From positions 1-64,000 of the forward strand of contig CAYYZO010000012.1 in the NCBI GenBank assembly GCA_964476185.1: 64,000 nucleotides of DNA, read 5' to 3'. The DNA is from DATNBU01 sp964476185. GTDB lineage: Bacteria; Desulfobacterota; Binatia; UBA1149; CAITLU01. Position 1 is the first letter of the stretch. Each line of letters opens with the position of its first letter. Both the position numbers and the translations under genes were made by a program. Below, piece after piece: positions 23,221 through 32,633 of the stretch. The notes under the pieces were generated by a model. It had not been told where the DNA came from. It saw only the letters and a list, made by a program, of their open reading frames with translations, and did not search any database.

Positions 23221-24738
23221 CTACGGCAGCAGGAACGGGATCGGCGTGTAGCTGTTGTACGACTGCCCCAGCCAGTCCGGGTTCGGTGTCGCCGCGAACA
23301 GTTTCCCGGGCCCCGGGCCGATGTCGGACGACGGCACGTTCAGCCATCGCTCGAGGATCGTCCCGTAGAAGTCGCGGAAATCGAACGCCATGCGCATGTC
23401 GTTGTCGAGGAGGGGATCGCTCAGCGTCGGGTACGTTCCGTGGATGCCCGCCTGCACCGTCGACCCGACGACGAACTGCACCGACGAACCGCCGTGGTCG
23501 GTGCCGGCCGTGTTCGCAGCCGCGGCGTTCTGCCGGTTGGTGCGCCCGAACTCGCTGAGCGTCACGATCAGCACCTTGCTCGACAGGTCGCCCGTCAAGT
23601 ACGGGTGCGACTCGTAGCCCGGCGGCAGCGACACCGGCGTGCTGAGTTCCGCGTACAACGCCCCGATCGCCTCGGAGACCTGGTACAGCAACGACGAATG
23701 GTAGAGCCCGTCCTCCTGGTTGCTGTGGCTGTCGAAGCCGCCGATCGCGACGTGGAAGAACCGCGCACCGACGTCCGCGCGGATGATCGCCGCGACGTGC
23801 CGCATGTCATCCGTCAGGTTCGTCGCCCCGTACAGGCCCTGCTCGGGATTCAGCGGGGACGCATAGACGAGCGGGTTCGAGACGTCGTAGCGGCCCTCTC
23901 CGTTGAGCAGCAGCTTCTCCACGGGTCCGGCCGCGTCGAGGCCGTCGCCGCTGAGGTAGTACTGTTCGAACTTGTTGACCGCCGCCACGCCGGAGGTGCC
24001 GATGGACGCGAGTTCCGGGTAGTAGGCGGGATCCGACGCCGCGCTTTCGGTGCACATCCCGACGTAAGCCTGCGAGCGCTCGGTTCGAAGCGTGCCGCGC
24101 GACGGGAAACGCAGTTCACTCAGCCGGTTGAACGCGAACAGGCCGGTGCCCGTCGGCGTGAACAGCGGATTGTAGTCGCTGCCGAGCATCACCGCGGGGA
24201 CTTCGGTGCCGCCGAAGCCGGCAAGGTCGAAGTACTTGCCCATCCACCCCGACCCCGCGGCGACGATCGGATCGCCGGTGTAGTAGATGACCTCGCTCTT
24301 GAAGTGCGAATAGTCGGCGTAGGGGTAGTGCACGCCCGGCACGATCGCGAGGTTTCCGGAGTTGTACAGGTCGTGCATCGCCTTCATCGCGGGGTGGAGC
24401 GCATACGGCGTGCTGGAATCGTCGTCGCCGACGCCGAGAATGCCGTTGCTCGTGTCGTATCCTGCGTCCGCCCACCGCGTGAGCCCCGATGGCGCGGTCG
24501 GCAGCGCGAGGGTCGGCCGGCACTCGACGTACTTCGTGCGCTGGCCGCCGCCGAGCGGGTACACGGTATTGAGGCCGTCGTTGCCGCCGTAGAGCTGCAC
24601 GAACACCACGATCGCGTCGCCCGGGCCGGCCGCGTACGCGACCTTGGTGCCGGGAAGCCACTTCATCGAAGGAGCCACGGTCGCGCCGGCCGCAAGGGTC
24701 GCGCTCCGCTTCAGGAACTGTCTGCGCGTCAGAGCCAT
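23221..24738 (-). CDS. DUF1501 family exported protein
   Basis: A 505-residue protein exported by the twin-arginine route (TRRQFLKRSA in the first 15 residues), related to the alkaline-phosphatase/sulfatase superfamily. Family hallmarks are VVFVQLYGGNDGLNTVYP, the GG.DSH motif (AIGGFDSHSNQEDGLYH) and LIVTLSEFGRTNRQN followed by TDHGG. Its biochemical function is not established. It follows the DUF1800 gene by 14 bp. The two families are almost always paired and are thought to act together at the cell surface or in the periplasm. Confidence 0.88.
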   Translation of the reverse strand: MALTRRQFLKRSATLAAGATVAPSMKWLPGTKVAYAAGPGDAIVVFVQLYGGNDGLNTVYPLGGGQRTKYVECRPTLALPTAPSGLTRWADAGYDTSNGILGVGDDDSSTPYALHPAMKAMHDLYNSGNLAIVPGVHYPYADYSHFKSEVIYYTGDPIVAAGSGWMGKYFDLAGFGGTEVPAVMLGSDYNPLFTPTGTGLFAFNRLSELRFPSRGTLRTERSQAYVGMCTESAASDPAYYPELASIGTSGVAAVNKFEQYYLSGDGLDAAGPVEKLLLNGEGRYDVSNPLVYASPLNPEQGLYGATNLTDDMRHVAAIIRADVGARFFHVAIGGFDSHSNQEDGLYHSSLLYQVSEAIGALYAELSTPVSLPPGYESHPYLTGDLSSKVLIVTLSEFGRTNRQNAAAANTAGTDHGGSSVQFVVGSTVQAGIHGTYPTLSDPLLDNDMRMAFDFRDFYGTILERWLNVPSSDIGPGPGKLFAATPNPDWLGQSYNSYTPIPFLLP

Positions 24739-24752
24739 GATCGTGCCTCCTC

Positions 24753-26297
24753 CTAGAAGATCTGGTTCTCGGCCGACTGCAGCACGAGGGCGATGGCGCC
24801 GCGCACGCGGTACTGCGCGTCGTTCGTCCAGGCGTTGGACAGGTCGAGCGTCGGCCTGGAGCCGTTGTCGGTGAGGAAATCGAGGATGACCGCCCTCTGC
24901 GTGGCGGTCAGCGGGATCCCGCCCTGCGAAGCGACGTTCGGGGCGACCTCGTCGAGGCCGACCTTCTGCAGGATCGAGTCGAGCACGACGGCGGGATCCG
25001 TCGCGGCGCTGCCGATCGGGACGATCGTCTCGAGCCGCAGCATCGACTTGCCCCAGTCGCTCTCCCCGCAGTGACGCGCGAAATCGAGCCGGTTCACCAG
25101 GGTGCCGGTCGTGATCCAGCGAAGCCCCCCGGGCCAGCCTGCGACGTTGGGCGGCTCGAACAACTCCATGCCCATCTCGTCGAGCATGTCGTAGAGCTCC
25201 CCGGAATTGCCGACGGGCTTGCCGGTGTTCTTGAGACCGAGGCCGCGGATCGTGCCGACGACGAAGTCCACCGGGTTCTTCACCGTGCGCGTCTTCGCGC
25301 GCTCGCTGTAGAACTCGTCGTGCGACAGCATCGCGGCGAGGACAGGCTGGAGTTCCCAGTCCTGCGCGAAGATCGCCGCGAACTCCGCCAGCAGCGTCTT
25401 CATCCCCGGCGCCGGCGCCGGGTACGCGAACCAGGTCCAGAGCTTGCGGCAGACGTACATCGCCGTCTGGTTGTTACCGTCTTCGTCCACTTGCGCGAGG
25501 ATCAGGTCGAGCACGTCGTCGGGCGTGCCGGCCACGTCCCAGCCGATCCGGAAATTGGAGTTCGTGACGCCGAAGATCGTGACGGGATCCGGGAGATCGT
25601 CGCCGTCGTCGTCGTACTGGCCGCCGTCCCAGTGATCCGGGTTCCAGATCCCGACGGTCTTGTCGTAGGACGTCCAGCCCGTCAGCGCGCGCGCGAGCTG
25701 GTGCACGTCGTCTTCATCGTAGGTCGGCTTGGTCGGGTCGTTCGAGCCGTCGGCCGCGAGCTCGCTGATGCCCACCGTGAACAGCTCGAGGATCTCGCGT
25801 CCGTAGTTCTCGTTCGCCGAGACGTGCACGCCGTCGTTGCTGGCGTAGTTCACGATGCCGTCGAGGTAGTAGAGGTTGGCCGGGTCACGGCTGAAGTCCC
25901 GCAACAGGTCGCGGAAGTTGCCGTTGGCGTAACGGCGGAACAGCGAATTCTGGATCGGCATGAGCGCCATCGTGCCGGACTGCTCCCGGACCTTGTCGGA
26001 TCCGGAGCAAAGGTGGTTGTGCCAGAACAGCGTCATCTTCTCGCGAAGAGCGTCGCCGGGCGTCTTCGCCTTGATCATGGTCTTGATCCACCACTGCTTC
26101 TGCTTGCGCTCGGCTTTCCACCACTGGCGACCGCCGGACGGCGGCCTTTTCTTCGACACCGGGAAATCCACCAGGTCCGCCACGGCGTCGGCGACCGAGG
26201 AATGGGCGTCGAGGAAGGCCTGGATCTGCTCCGGCGTGCCGCCGAAAGCCGCGCGCTTCAGCAGGTGCGCGGCGTTCTCGAAGTTCCAATCTGCCAT
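24753..26297 (-). CDS. DUF1800 family protein
   Basis: A 514-residue protein with the DUF1800 signature: HLLKRAAFGGTPEQI at the N-terminus, MTLFWHNHLCSG in the middle, NYASNDGVHVSANENYGREILELFTVG, ALTGW, and FEPPNVAGWPGG near the C-terminus. AAGGAGACG precedes the ATG. No signal peptide is evident, although its DUF1501 partner has a Tat signal; partner-mediated export is possible. The function of the family is unknown. It is the middle gene of a three-gene minus-strand operon. Confidence 0.88.
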   Translation of the reverse strand: MADWNFENAAHLLKRAAFGGTPEQIQAFLDAHSSVADAVADLVDFPVSKKRPPSGGRQWWKAERKQKQWWIKTMIKAKTPGDALREKMTLFWHNHLCSGSDKVREQSGTMALMPIQNSLFRRYANGNFRDLLRDFSRDPANLYYLDGIVNYASNDGVHVSANENYGREILELFTVGISELAADGSNDPTKPTYDEDDVHQLARALTGWTSYDKTVGIWNPDHWDGGQYDDDGDDLPDPVTIFGVTNSNFRIGWDVAGTPDDVLDLILAQVDEDGNNQTAMYVCRKLWTWFAYPAPAPGMKTLLAEFAAIFAQDWELQPVLAAMLSHDEFYSERAKTRTVKNPVDFVVGTIRGLGLKNTGKPVGNSGELYDMLDEMGMELFEPPNVAGWPGGLRWITTGTLVNRLDFARHCGESDWGKSMLRLETIVPIGSAATDPAVVLDSILQKVGLDEVAPNVASQGGIPLTATQRAVILDFLTDNGSRPTLDLSNAWTNDAQYRVRGAIALVLQSAENQIF

Positions 26298-26323
26298 CTG
26301 CCGTCTCCTTCTCTTGCTGCTTC

Positions 26324-27301
26324 TTACTGGTCGGTGCCGGTGACCCAGCCGGTTTCGGGCGCGGGGCCCAGTGTCCCGTCGCCGAGGATCCAGAGGCGCA
26401 CCAACTCGACGAGCTCGGGCGACAGCGCCGCAGCGCCGTCCGGCATCTGGCCGCCGTAACCGGGGGCGAGGTCGCCCGTGATCTTCAGGTACAGGTAGCT
26501 GAGCGTCTCGTCGCCCGGCGTGATCCGCTTCAGGCCGGCGCCGGAAGCGGCGCCGTTCGTCGGCGTCACGTTGACGATGTTCCCGTACGACGCGTTCTGC
26601 AGCAGGATGAGGCCGCCGGTGCTGCTCTCGGAGTCGTGACACGCCGAAAGCGCGCAGCTCTGCGTGAAAATCTGCTTCTGGATGCGGTCGAACGTGCCGT
26701 CGTAGAGATCGAGGGGATCGTAGACGGCGTCGCCCTCGGGCCGGCACGTGAACTTCATCTTGTCCTTGTCCCTCACGTCGGCGACGGCGGCCGAACCTTC
26801 CGACGTGATGCGCACGAGCTTGCGGTTCTTCTTCATCACGCCGGAGGCATCGGGACCCTTCAACCGAACCGTGATGGAACTGCTGAGCGAGCAATCGTCA
26901 CTCGAGAACGACGGAAGGCCGAGGCCGTCGGCGCGAAGCTGCAGCGCCTGGAAGTCGACGTCGAAACGCCGATCCTCGCCGTTGTCGATCGCGTGGTCGA
27001 CGACCACCGAGATCACGGAGTCCGGAGTGCAGCCGGGCACGGCCGTCGAGTTCGCGCAGACCTGGAGCGCGAACACGCATTCGCCGTTGCGCTCGCCGTC
27101 GCCGTCGCAGGAGGGATCGCCGTCGATGCAATCGACGTGCTTCGGCGTCTTCGGCGGAGCCGGCGAGTTCGCGCCGGGCACCTCGAGGACGAGCAGGCAG
27201 TCGGTCTTCACGCTGCCGCCGCCGCGCACGGTTGCCGCAGGAGCGGTTCCCGCAGCCGCGAGCAGCGCGGCGACGATCGTCGGAACGCAGGCTTTGCGCA
27301 T
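26324..27301 (-). CDS. Secreted cytochrome-like protein of the DUF1501/DUF1800 operon
   Basis: A 325-residue secreted protein. The start is set at MRKACVPTIV, which opens a signal peptide (about 1-22). It has a Cys-rich middle (several Cys and a DGDPSCDGDGERNGEC stretch) and a C-terminal cytochrome-c-like segment, FTQSCALSACHDSESSTGG followed by a MPDG motif. The haem site reads C-x4-CH rather than C-x2-CH, so covalent haem attachment is doubtful unless it belongs to a variant family. It lies 26 bp upstream of the DUF1800 gene and heads the operon. Confidence 0.7.
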   Translation of the reverse strand: MRKACVPTIVAALLAAAGTAPAATVRGGGSVKTDCLLVLEVPGANSPAPPKTPKHVDCIDGDPSCDGDGERNGECVFALQVCANSTAVPGCTPDSVISVVVDHAIDNGEDRRFDVDFQALQLRADGLGLPSFSSDDCSLSSSITVRLKGPDASGVMKKNRKLVRITSEGSAAVADVRDKDKMKFTCRPEGDAVYDPLDLYDGTFDRIQKQIFTQSCALSACHDSESSTGGLILLQNASYGNIVNVTPTNGAASGAGLKRITPGDETLSYLYLKITGDLAPGYGGQMPDGAAALSPELVELVRLWILGDGTLGPAPETGWVTGTDQ

Positions 27302-27635
27302 CTCTCCCCTCGCAGGCTGGCAGGCAACCCTGGACTTCCTCGCGTGGCCCGCGATGACCACGACCCCCGGGAATTCCTGAACGCGATTATGAAGGCCGAC
27401 CATCGACCGTCAAGGCGGTTCGAGCCGTTTTCGTCGTGCAGGAATGCACGACGCTGCACACGCGCTTCGTTGTTCGTGGCCAAAAGGAACCCCGGCCCCT
27501 GGCCGGCGCCCGGTTCGTCGACTCCGGCTGCATGCTCGTTTCCGGCGGGAGCGGCGCCTCCGGATCGCGGGCTCGCGGCCTCCCCACGGGCCTCCCTCGC
27601 TCGCGAATTCCCCGCGAATGCGCGAGGGACCGAGG

Positions 27636-28484
27636 GTGACCGCTTCCGGGTTCGTCGAGCTGCGCAAGGCCGCGCGCCGCTGCCTCGAGGAGGTCGACCT
27701 CGACCGCAAGGTCGACCTCACCCGTGCCGTCCGCGGCGACTGGACCGCGGGCCGCCTCGCCCTCGACGACGACGGCGAGCCCGCGCGAGCGGAGCCGGTG
27801 GCGCCAGGACTTCCCGCCGGGCTCGTGCTGACGACGCCGACACGGGTGCCGCGGCGTTCGCTCGGGTCGAAGACCGGGCTGGCCGCGTTCGTGCACGCGA
27901 TCGCGCACATCGAGTGGAACGCGATCAACCTCGCCTGGGACGCGGTCTGGCGCTTCGGCGGGATGCCGCGGCAGTTCTACGAGGACTGGAGCCGCGTCGC
28001 GGCGGAAGAAGCGACGCACTTCGCGATGCTGCGAGCCCGCCTTCGCGAGCTCGACAGCGACTACGGGCGACTCCCGGCCCACGAAGGCCTCTGGCAGACC
28101 GCCGAGGCGACCCGCCACGACCTGCTCGCGCGCATGGCGCTCGTTCCGCGCGTGCTCGAAGCGCGCGGCCTCGACGTCACGCCGGGCCTGATCGCGCGGC
28201 TCCGCGCGCTCGGCGACGAGGCCACGGCGTCGATCCTCGACGTCGTGCTCGAGGAGGAAGTCGGCCACGTGCGGCTCGGCTCGCACTGGTTCCACCGGCT
28301 GTGCGAACGGCGCGGACTGGCGCCGGCGGAGGCCTTCGAGGCCGCGATCCGCGAGCACTTCCGGGGCCGCACCAGGCCGCTGGCGGACGCCGCCGTTCGA
28401 CGGCGCCGCACCGAAGCCGGCTTTCGGGAGGACGAGATGGCGGCCCTCGACCGCCTCGCCGGCGCCGGGTCCGGCGGTTCGTGA
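27636..28484 (+). CDS. DUF455 ferritin-like protein
   Basis: A 282-residue helical protein of the DUF455 ferritin-like family. Candidate metal ligands are in AIAHIEWNAINLAWD, AAEEATHFAMLRARL and LEEEVGHVRLG (Glu...ExxH pairs), as in di-iron ferritin-like folds. GTG 27636 is preferred because GAGGG lies 8 bp before it; ATG 27618 is an alternative. The function is unknown, although distant relatives hydroxylate tRNA bases (MiaE). It is transcribed away from the DUF1501 operon. Confidence 0.8.
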   Translation: MTASGFVELRKAARRCLEEVDLDRKVDLTRAVRGDWTAGRLALDDDGEPARAEPVAPGLPAGLVLTTPTRVPRRSLGSKTGLAAFVHAIAHIEWNAINLAWDAVWRFGGMPRQFYEDWSRVAAEEATHFAMLRARLRELDSDYGRLPAHEGLWQTAEATRHDLLARMALVPRVLEARGLDVTPGLIARLRALGDEATASILDVVLEEEVGHVRLGSHWFHRLCERRGLAPAEAFEAAIREHFRGRTRPLADAAVRRRRTEAGFREDEMAALDRLAGAGSGGS

Positions 28485-28715
28485 AGCTCGCCCGCGGCGC
28501 TCCGCGGGGCCGGTGGCGACGCGACCAGCCCCGCCCCGTTGCGGCGTGCAACCCGCCGCCGTCCGCGCCGCGGGCCGCCGGAAGAAGGCTGGTAGTCGGC
28601 GCGGGGGCGGACTACGATACCGCGTCGGCTGTCCGGCGCGGGGGGAGAGCTGTCTCCGGATGCCCCGCGGGCGGCGAGGAGCGCCCCCGGCCTTCGACAC
28701 CCTGGTAACGACGAC

Positions 28716-30347
28716 ATGATGGCTCCAGTCCACGGCAGCGCCGCCGAATCGCGCAGCCTGATCCAGCGGATGGCGATGGCCGCCGGCTTCATCGGCCTGC
28801 TGATCGCCTCCTACATCACCGCCTGGACCGGCAGCGGCTCCGTGCTGGTCGGCGGCCTGCTCGGCGTCGTCGGCGTCGTGCTCGTCGTCCGCCGTCCCGT
28901 CATCGGCGTCTTCATCCTGATGACGACGTTCCTGTTCACCTACCCTGCCTTCCTTCGCGGCGTCGGCAACCTGACGATCAACAACGTGCTCGGCCTGCTG
29001 CTGATCCCGCTGATGTTCTACGAGATGCTGCGCGACCGGAGCTGGTGGGTCGTGCGCTTCAAGCCGTTCCTGCTGCTCGCCGTCGTCGTCGGCTCGATGG
29101 TGGTGTCGAGCTCGTACTACACCGGCTCCAGCGAGTACGTGGAACGGACCGCGCAGGAGAAGATCGAGCGCAGCACGCGCGCGCAGGGTCCGGCGTTGTT
29201 CCAGACCCGCGACGCCGCGGCCAAGTTCATGACGCGGTTCGTGTTCCTGGTGCTGTTCGTGTTCTTCATCCGCACCAACCGCGACCTCCAGACCGTCGCG
29301 GCCATCATCGTGGCCTCGCTGCTGTTCACGTACTTCAGCGTGGGCACCGGCGAAGGCATCGGCGGCTGGGGCACGGGACGACTGCGCTCGCTGTCGGACG
29401 CCGGCGGCGCGATCTACGCGGGACGCAACCCGAACAAGCTGGCCTTCTTCGCGCTCTTCGGCCTGACGCTGCTCTGGTACGCGAGAAGCACGATCCAGAA
29501 CCGCTTCTGGTACCCGCTCTGGGGAGCGGTCACCGCCATCACGTTCATCATGATCCCGCTGACCGGCTCGCGAAGCGGCATGCTGAACCTGATGCTGTTC
29601 GTGCTGATCGTGATGCTCGAGGGCAAGTTCAGTTACCGGAAGATCATCGGGTTCACCCTGCTGACCTTCGCGATCGTGGTGCAGTTCGCCTACAACGCGA
29701 GCGTCCTCGACCTGTTCCTGCCCGAGCAGACCGCCGAGCGTCTCGGGCGCCTCGGCGTGCGGGCGGAGGTCATCGAGCAGGAAGGGTTCGAGGCCCAGGG
29801 CTCGGCGGCCGGCCGCTTCCGAACCGCGCAATCGGCGGCGCGCGTCTGGTTCCATTATCCGCTGTTCGGCGTCGGGATCGGCAACTTCGAGAGCGAGCGT
29901 GCGCTGACCGACCCGTTCGGCGTCGTCGGACCGCCGCACAACTCCTACCTGTGGGCGCTATCCGAAGGCGGCCTCGTCGCGTTCGTGCTGTACCTGTGGA
30001 TCTTCGTCTGGACGATCCGGCGCATCCACGGGATCAAGTGGGAGTACGAGGCCCGATACGGGCCGATGAAGCTCGGCTGGCTCGTCGCGGCGATGCGCAC
30101 CGCGATGTTCGGCTTCCTGTTCTACTCGTTCTTCGCCGACATGTGGTACCACGACTTCTTCTACATCATCATGGGGATGGCGCTCGTGCTGATCCGCCTG
30201 CACGACCACTACGCCGAGACCGGTCAGGTCCCGCAGCGCTTCATGCTCGGCGGCCCGAGCAACGACGACGGGCGGCCGGCCGCGCTGGTCGCCGCCGGTC
30301 CCCGCGCCGTCGTGGTGCCGCCGCCGTCGTTCCTTCGTCGCCACTAG
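28716..30347 (+). CDS. O-antigen ligase/polymerase (Wzy_C-like) membrane protein
   Basis: A 543-residue inner-membrane protein with about ten hydrophobic segments. The family's periplasmic loop is present: a stretch after ISGSRSG-like PLTGSRSGMLNL and the conserved C-terminal region HYPLFGVGIGNFESE...PPHNSYLWALSEGGLVAF (H and R/E residues of Wzy_C). Such proteins polymerise or ligate polysaccharide to lipid A or to proteins. The gene stands alone here, 15 kb from the glycosyltransferase operon at 45556-56969, and may serve it. A long soluble C-terminal tail is Pro/Ala-rich. Confidence 0.82.
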   Translation: MMAPVHGSAAESRSLIQRMAMAAGFIGLLIASYITAWTGSGSVLVGGLLGVVGVVLVVRRPVIGVFILMTTFLFTYPAFLRGVGNLTINNVLGLLLIPLMFYEMLRDRSWWVVRFKPFLLLAVVVGSMVVSSSYYTGSSEYVERTAQEKIERSTRAQGPALFQTRDAAAKFMTRFVFLVLFVFFIRTNRDLQTVAAIIVASLLFTYFSVGTGEGIGGWGTGRLRSLSDAGGAIYAGRNPNKLAFFALFGLTLLWYARSTIQNRFWYPLWGAVTAITFIMIPLTGSRSGMLNLMLFVLIVMLEGKFSYRKIIGFTLLTFAIVVQFAYNASVLDLFLPEQTAERLGRLGVRAEVIEQEGFEAQGSAAGRFRTAQSAARVWFHYPLFGVGIGNFESERALTDPFGVVGPPHNSYLWALSEGGLVAFVLYLWIFVWTIRRIHGIKWEYEARYGPMKLGWLVAAMRTAMFGFLFYSFFADMWYHDFFYIIMGMALVLIRLHDHYAETGQVPQRFMLGGPSNDDGRPAALVAAGPRAVVVPPPSFLRRH

Positions 30348-30435
30348 CAGCGACGGCGGGCGCGCCCGTGCGGCGCTCGACTTTGCGGCCCGCTCCCGGA
30401 CGATCGCCCGCATCCTTCGTTCGGGAGCGCAACCG

Positions 30436-31215
30436 TTGACCAGACCTGGCATCATCCGGTTCGACCACGTCGCTTGCGGCGTGCGCGACATCGCGGGGAT
30501 CGCTCCGCTGCTCGAGCTCGAGCTCGGCGCGCGCGCGCACCGCGGCGGACCCGGCGAGGGTTTCCGCGGCGCGCAGTGGGAGTTCCGCGGGGAAGGCCGC
30601 CTCGAGCTGATCGAACCGGACGGCGAGCCGGGCGGGTTCCTGCACCGCTTCCTCGCGGCCGGCGGCCCCGGCATCCACCACGTCACGTTCAAGGTTCCCG
30701 ACCTGCGCGCGCTGCGGGAGCGCGCGACGCAGCTCGGCTTCGACGTGGTCGGCTACAACGACGAATCGCCGTCGTGGAAGGAGATGTTCCTGCACCCGAA
30801 GCAGGCCGGCGGGATCGTCGTGCAGATGGCGGAAGTCGATCCCGACGCGAAGAGCGGCAACTGGCTGCCGATCGCGCCGTACACGACGGGCGCGCCGCGA
30901 CACTCGGCGCAGCTGCTCGGCCTGCGCCTGCTGGCCCGCGACGAAGCGCTGGCGCGGCGCGTGTTCGTCGAGCTTCTCGGCGGCGTCGAGACGAAACCCC
31001 GCGATTCGGAAGAAACCACGTCGCGGCACTGGACGCTTCGCTGGGAGGACTCGCCGCTCGCGATCCGCGTGCTCGTCGACGCGTCCTCCGCGAACGCCGG
31101 GCCGCTCGGCCTCGAGTTCGACGCCGTTCCCGAAGGCGCGGCCTCGCGACTCGGGGAGTTGCTCGGAGCGACCCTGCTTCCGGTCGGCCGACCGGCCGTC
31201 GACGCCGCGGGCTGA
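30436..31215 (+). CDS. VOC (glyoxalase/epimerase-fold) protein
   Basis: A 259-residue protein with an N-terminal VOC domain resembling methylmalonyl-CoA epimerase: FDHVACGVRDI (metal His), a central LELIEP (Glu), GIHHVTFKVPDL (second His) and a closing GIVVQMAE. A second, weaker VOC-like half covers about 150-245 (HSAQLLGLRLLARDEALARR). The start is probably TTG 30436, with GGGAGC upstream. The reaction is unknown. It is convergent with the SDR gene, 25 bp away. Confidence 0.78.
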   Translation: MTRPGIIRFDHVACGVRDIAGIAPLLELELGARAHRGGPGEGFRGAQWEFRGEGRLELIEPDGEPGGFLHRFLAAGGPGIHHVTFKVPDLRALRERATQLGFDVVGYNDESPSWKEMFLHPKQAGGIVVQMAEVDPDAKSGNWLPIAPYTTGAPRHSAQLLGLRLLARDEALARRVFVELLGGVETKPRDSEETTSRHWTLRWEDSPLAIRVLVDASSANAGPLGLEFDAVPEGAASRLGELLGATLLPVGRPAVDAAG

Positions 31216-31240
31216 CCGGGACGACGCGCGAGAGCGCGCC

Positions 31241-32035
31241 TCAGGACGCGACGATGTCTTCGCCGCCGTCGATCCCGATCACCGAACCCGACACCCATCC
31301 CGCGCCGGGCCCGAGCAGCAGGCCGACGAACGCCGCGACGTCCTCCGGCTGCGTGAGCCGCCCGCCCGGGTTCAGCCTCTGCGCGACTTCCATCATGCGC
31401 TCGTGGTTCGGGATCTTGCGTAGCGCCGGCGTGTCGGTGACGCCCGCGCGCAGCGCGTTCACCGTGATGCCGTCGGGGCCGAGTTCGGCCGCGAGCTGCC
31501 GCACGAACGCCTCGAGCGCGGCCTTGGCCGCCGAGACCATCCCGTAGGACGGCATCACGCGCGCCGAACCCGCCGACGTCATCGCGAGCACGCGGGAGCC
31601 GCGGCCGAGCAGCCCGCGCCACTTCGCCTCCTGCGTCCACGTGACGAGCGAGCTCGCCATCACCTCGAACGTCATCGCGACCTGCGCCGGCGTCGCCGAC
31701 GCCTTCGGCCCGTCCCCGACGAGCGGCACGAGCGCGCCGAACGCGAGGGAGTGGAACAAGAGCTTCAGGCCGCCCGGCTCGCAGCGCGTGGCGAGGTCGT
31801 CCGCGATCTCGCGGATCTTGCCGGGATCGGCGGCGTTCGCGTTGAAGAACAGCGCCTCGACGCCCGCCGCCTCGCAGTCCTCGCGCACCTGGATCGCCGA
31901 TGCGATCGTCGAGCGCCGGTCGAGGTGGACGCCGCAGACGTTGATCCCCCGGCCGGCCGCGGCGCGGCAGACCGCCGCTCCGAACCCGCTCGAAGCCCCG
32001 AGCACCAGCGCCCAGTCGCGCCCCTTCGTCGTCAT
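31241..32035 (-). CDS. SDR-family oxidoreductase (enoyl-ACP-reductase-like)
   Basis: A 264-residue short-chain dehydrogenase/reductase. Cofactor-binding VLGASSGFGAAVCRAAA lies at the N-terminus, and the catalytic pair is YGMVSAAKAAL (Y-x6-K). ELGPDGITVNALRAGVTDTPAL and the C-terminal GGRLTQPEDVAAFVGLLL...GSVIGIDGGEDI are typical of 3-oxoacyl/enoyl reductases. The long LFHSLAFGALVPLVGDG loop recalls FabI-like or FabL-like enzymes. The ATG at 32035 has GGAGGG about 10 bp upstream. The substrate is unknown. Confidence 0.85.
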   Translation of the reverse strand: MTTKGRDWALVLGASSGFGAAVCRAAAGRGINVCGVHLDRRSTIASAIQVREDCEAAGVEALFFNANAADPGKIREIADDLATRCEPGGLKLLFHSLAFGALVPLVGDGPKASATPAQVAMTFEVMASSLVTWTQEAKWRGLLGRGSRVLAMTSAGSARVMPSYGMVSAAKAALEAFVRQLAAELGPDGITVNALRAGVTDTPALRKIPNHERMMEVAQRLNPGGRLTQPEDVAAFVGLLLGPGAGWVSGSVIGIDGGEDIVAS

Positions 32036-32240
32036 CGGATGTGTTCCCTCCGTCTGGACCTTCGGGTTCCCGCGTCCGCGGTCCGAACCGGCCGTGCCCG
32101 CGACCGTAGAAGGAGCCTCCCGGACCCGCAAACACCAGCACTGACCGCAGTTTGGGTCGGGTTGGACCTAGTCGGCCCCTTTGCTATACGCCGACCCCGA
32201 CCGAGCTTGCGCCCCCGCGCCCGGCTCCCAAGGAGGACAC

Positions 32241-32570
32241 ATGACGGATCTGAGCAAGACCCCGCAAGAGGAACTCAAAGAGAAGATCTGGCAGGGCGCG
32301 ACGCGCCTGGCCATTGCCGCGACCCTTTTCGGCGGCGGCTACACGGTGGGTTACCTCCAGTACGGGGACGCGGTGGAGCTGCGCTCGACGGTCAAGCAGA
32401 AGCAGGACCGCATCGTCGACCTGGAGAACGACCGCGAGACGATGAGCACGCGCATGGCGAAGGTCACCCGCGACAAGGAGATCTGCGAGAAGGAGCTGAA
32501 GGCGCAGAAGGAAAGCGCCGCCGCTCCGGCAGCCGCCCCGGCCGCGGGAGCGGCGCCCGCCGCCGAGTAA
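32241..32570 (+). CDS. Small membrane-anchored coiled-coil protein
   Basis: A 109-residue protein of unknown function. AAGGAGG is 4 bp before the ATG. Residues about 20-38 (LAIAATLFGGGYTVGYLQY) form a single membrane segment, residues 45-85 are a charged coiled coil (VKQKQDRIVDLENDRETM...), and the tail is Ala/Pro repeats. The topology suggests an inner-membrane anchor with a periplasmic coil. A strong intrinsic terminator follows at 32592, so this is a single-gene transcript. Confidence 0.7.
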   Translation: MTDLSKTPQEELKEKIWQGATRLAIAATLFGGGYTVGYLQYGDAVELRSTVKQKQDRIVDLENDRETMSTRMAKVTRDKEICEKELKAQKESAAAPAAAPAAGAAPAAE

Positions 32571-32591
32571 GCTTGCGGCCCGACGATTCCT

Positions 32592-32633
32592 GCAGGGGCC
32601 GGGTTCCACGAGGATCCGGCCCCTGCCGTTTTT
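32592..32633 (+). terminator. Rho-independent terminator
   Basis: A perfect 11-bp stem GCAGGGGCCGG (32592-32602) / CCGGCCCCTGC (32616-32626) is followed by CGTTTTT. It terminates the plus-strand small coiled-coil gene. The T-run touches the stop codon of the convergent TPR gene. Confidence 0.9.

Noticed and set aside
18220..24756. Very long open frame on the plus strand opposite the MATE, cyclase and DUF1501 genes
   Set aside because: It mirrors codon positions of real minus-strand genes in high-G+C DNA. The translation is Arg/Gln/His-rich low complexity without domains.
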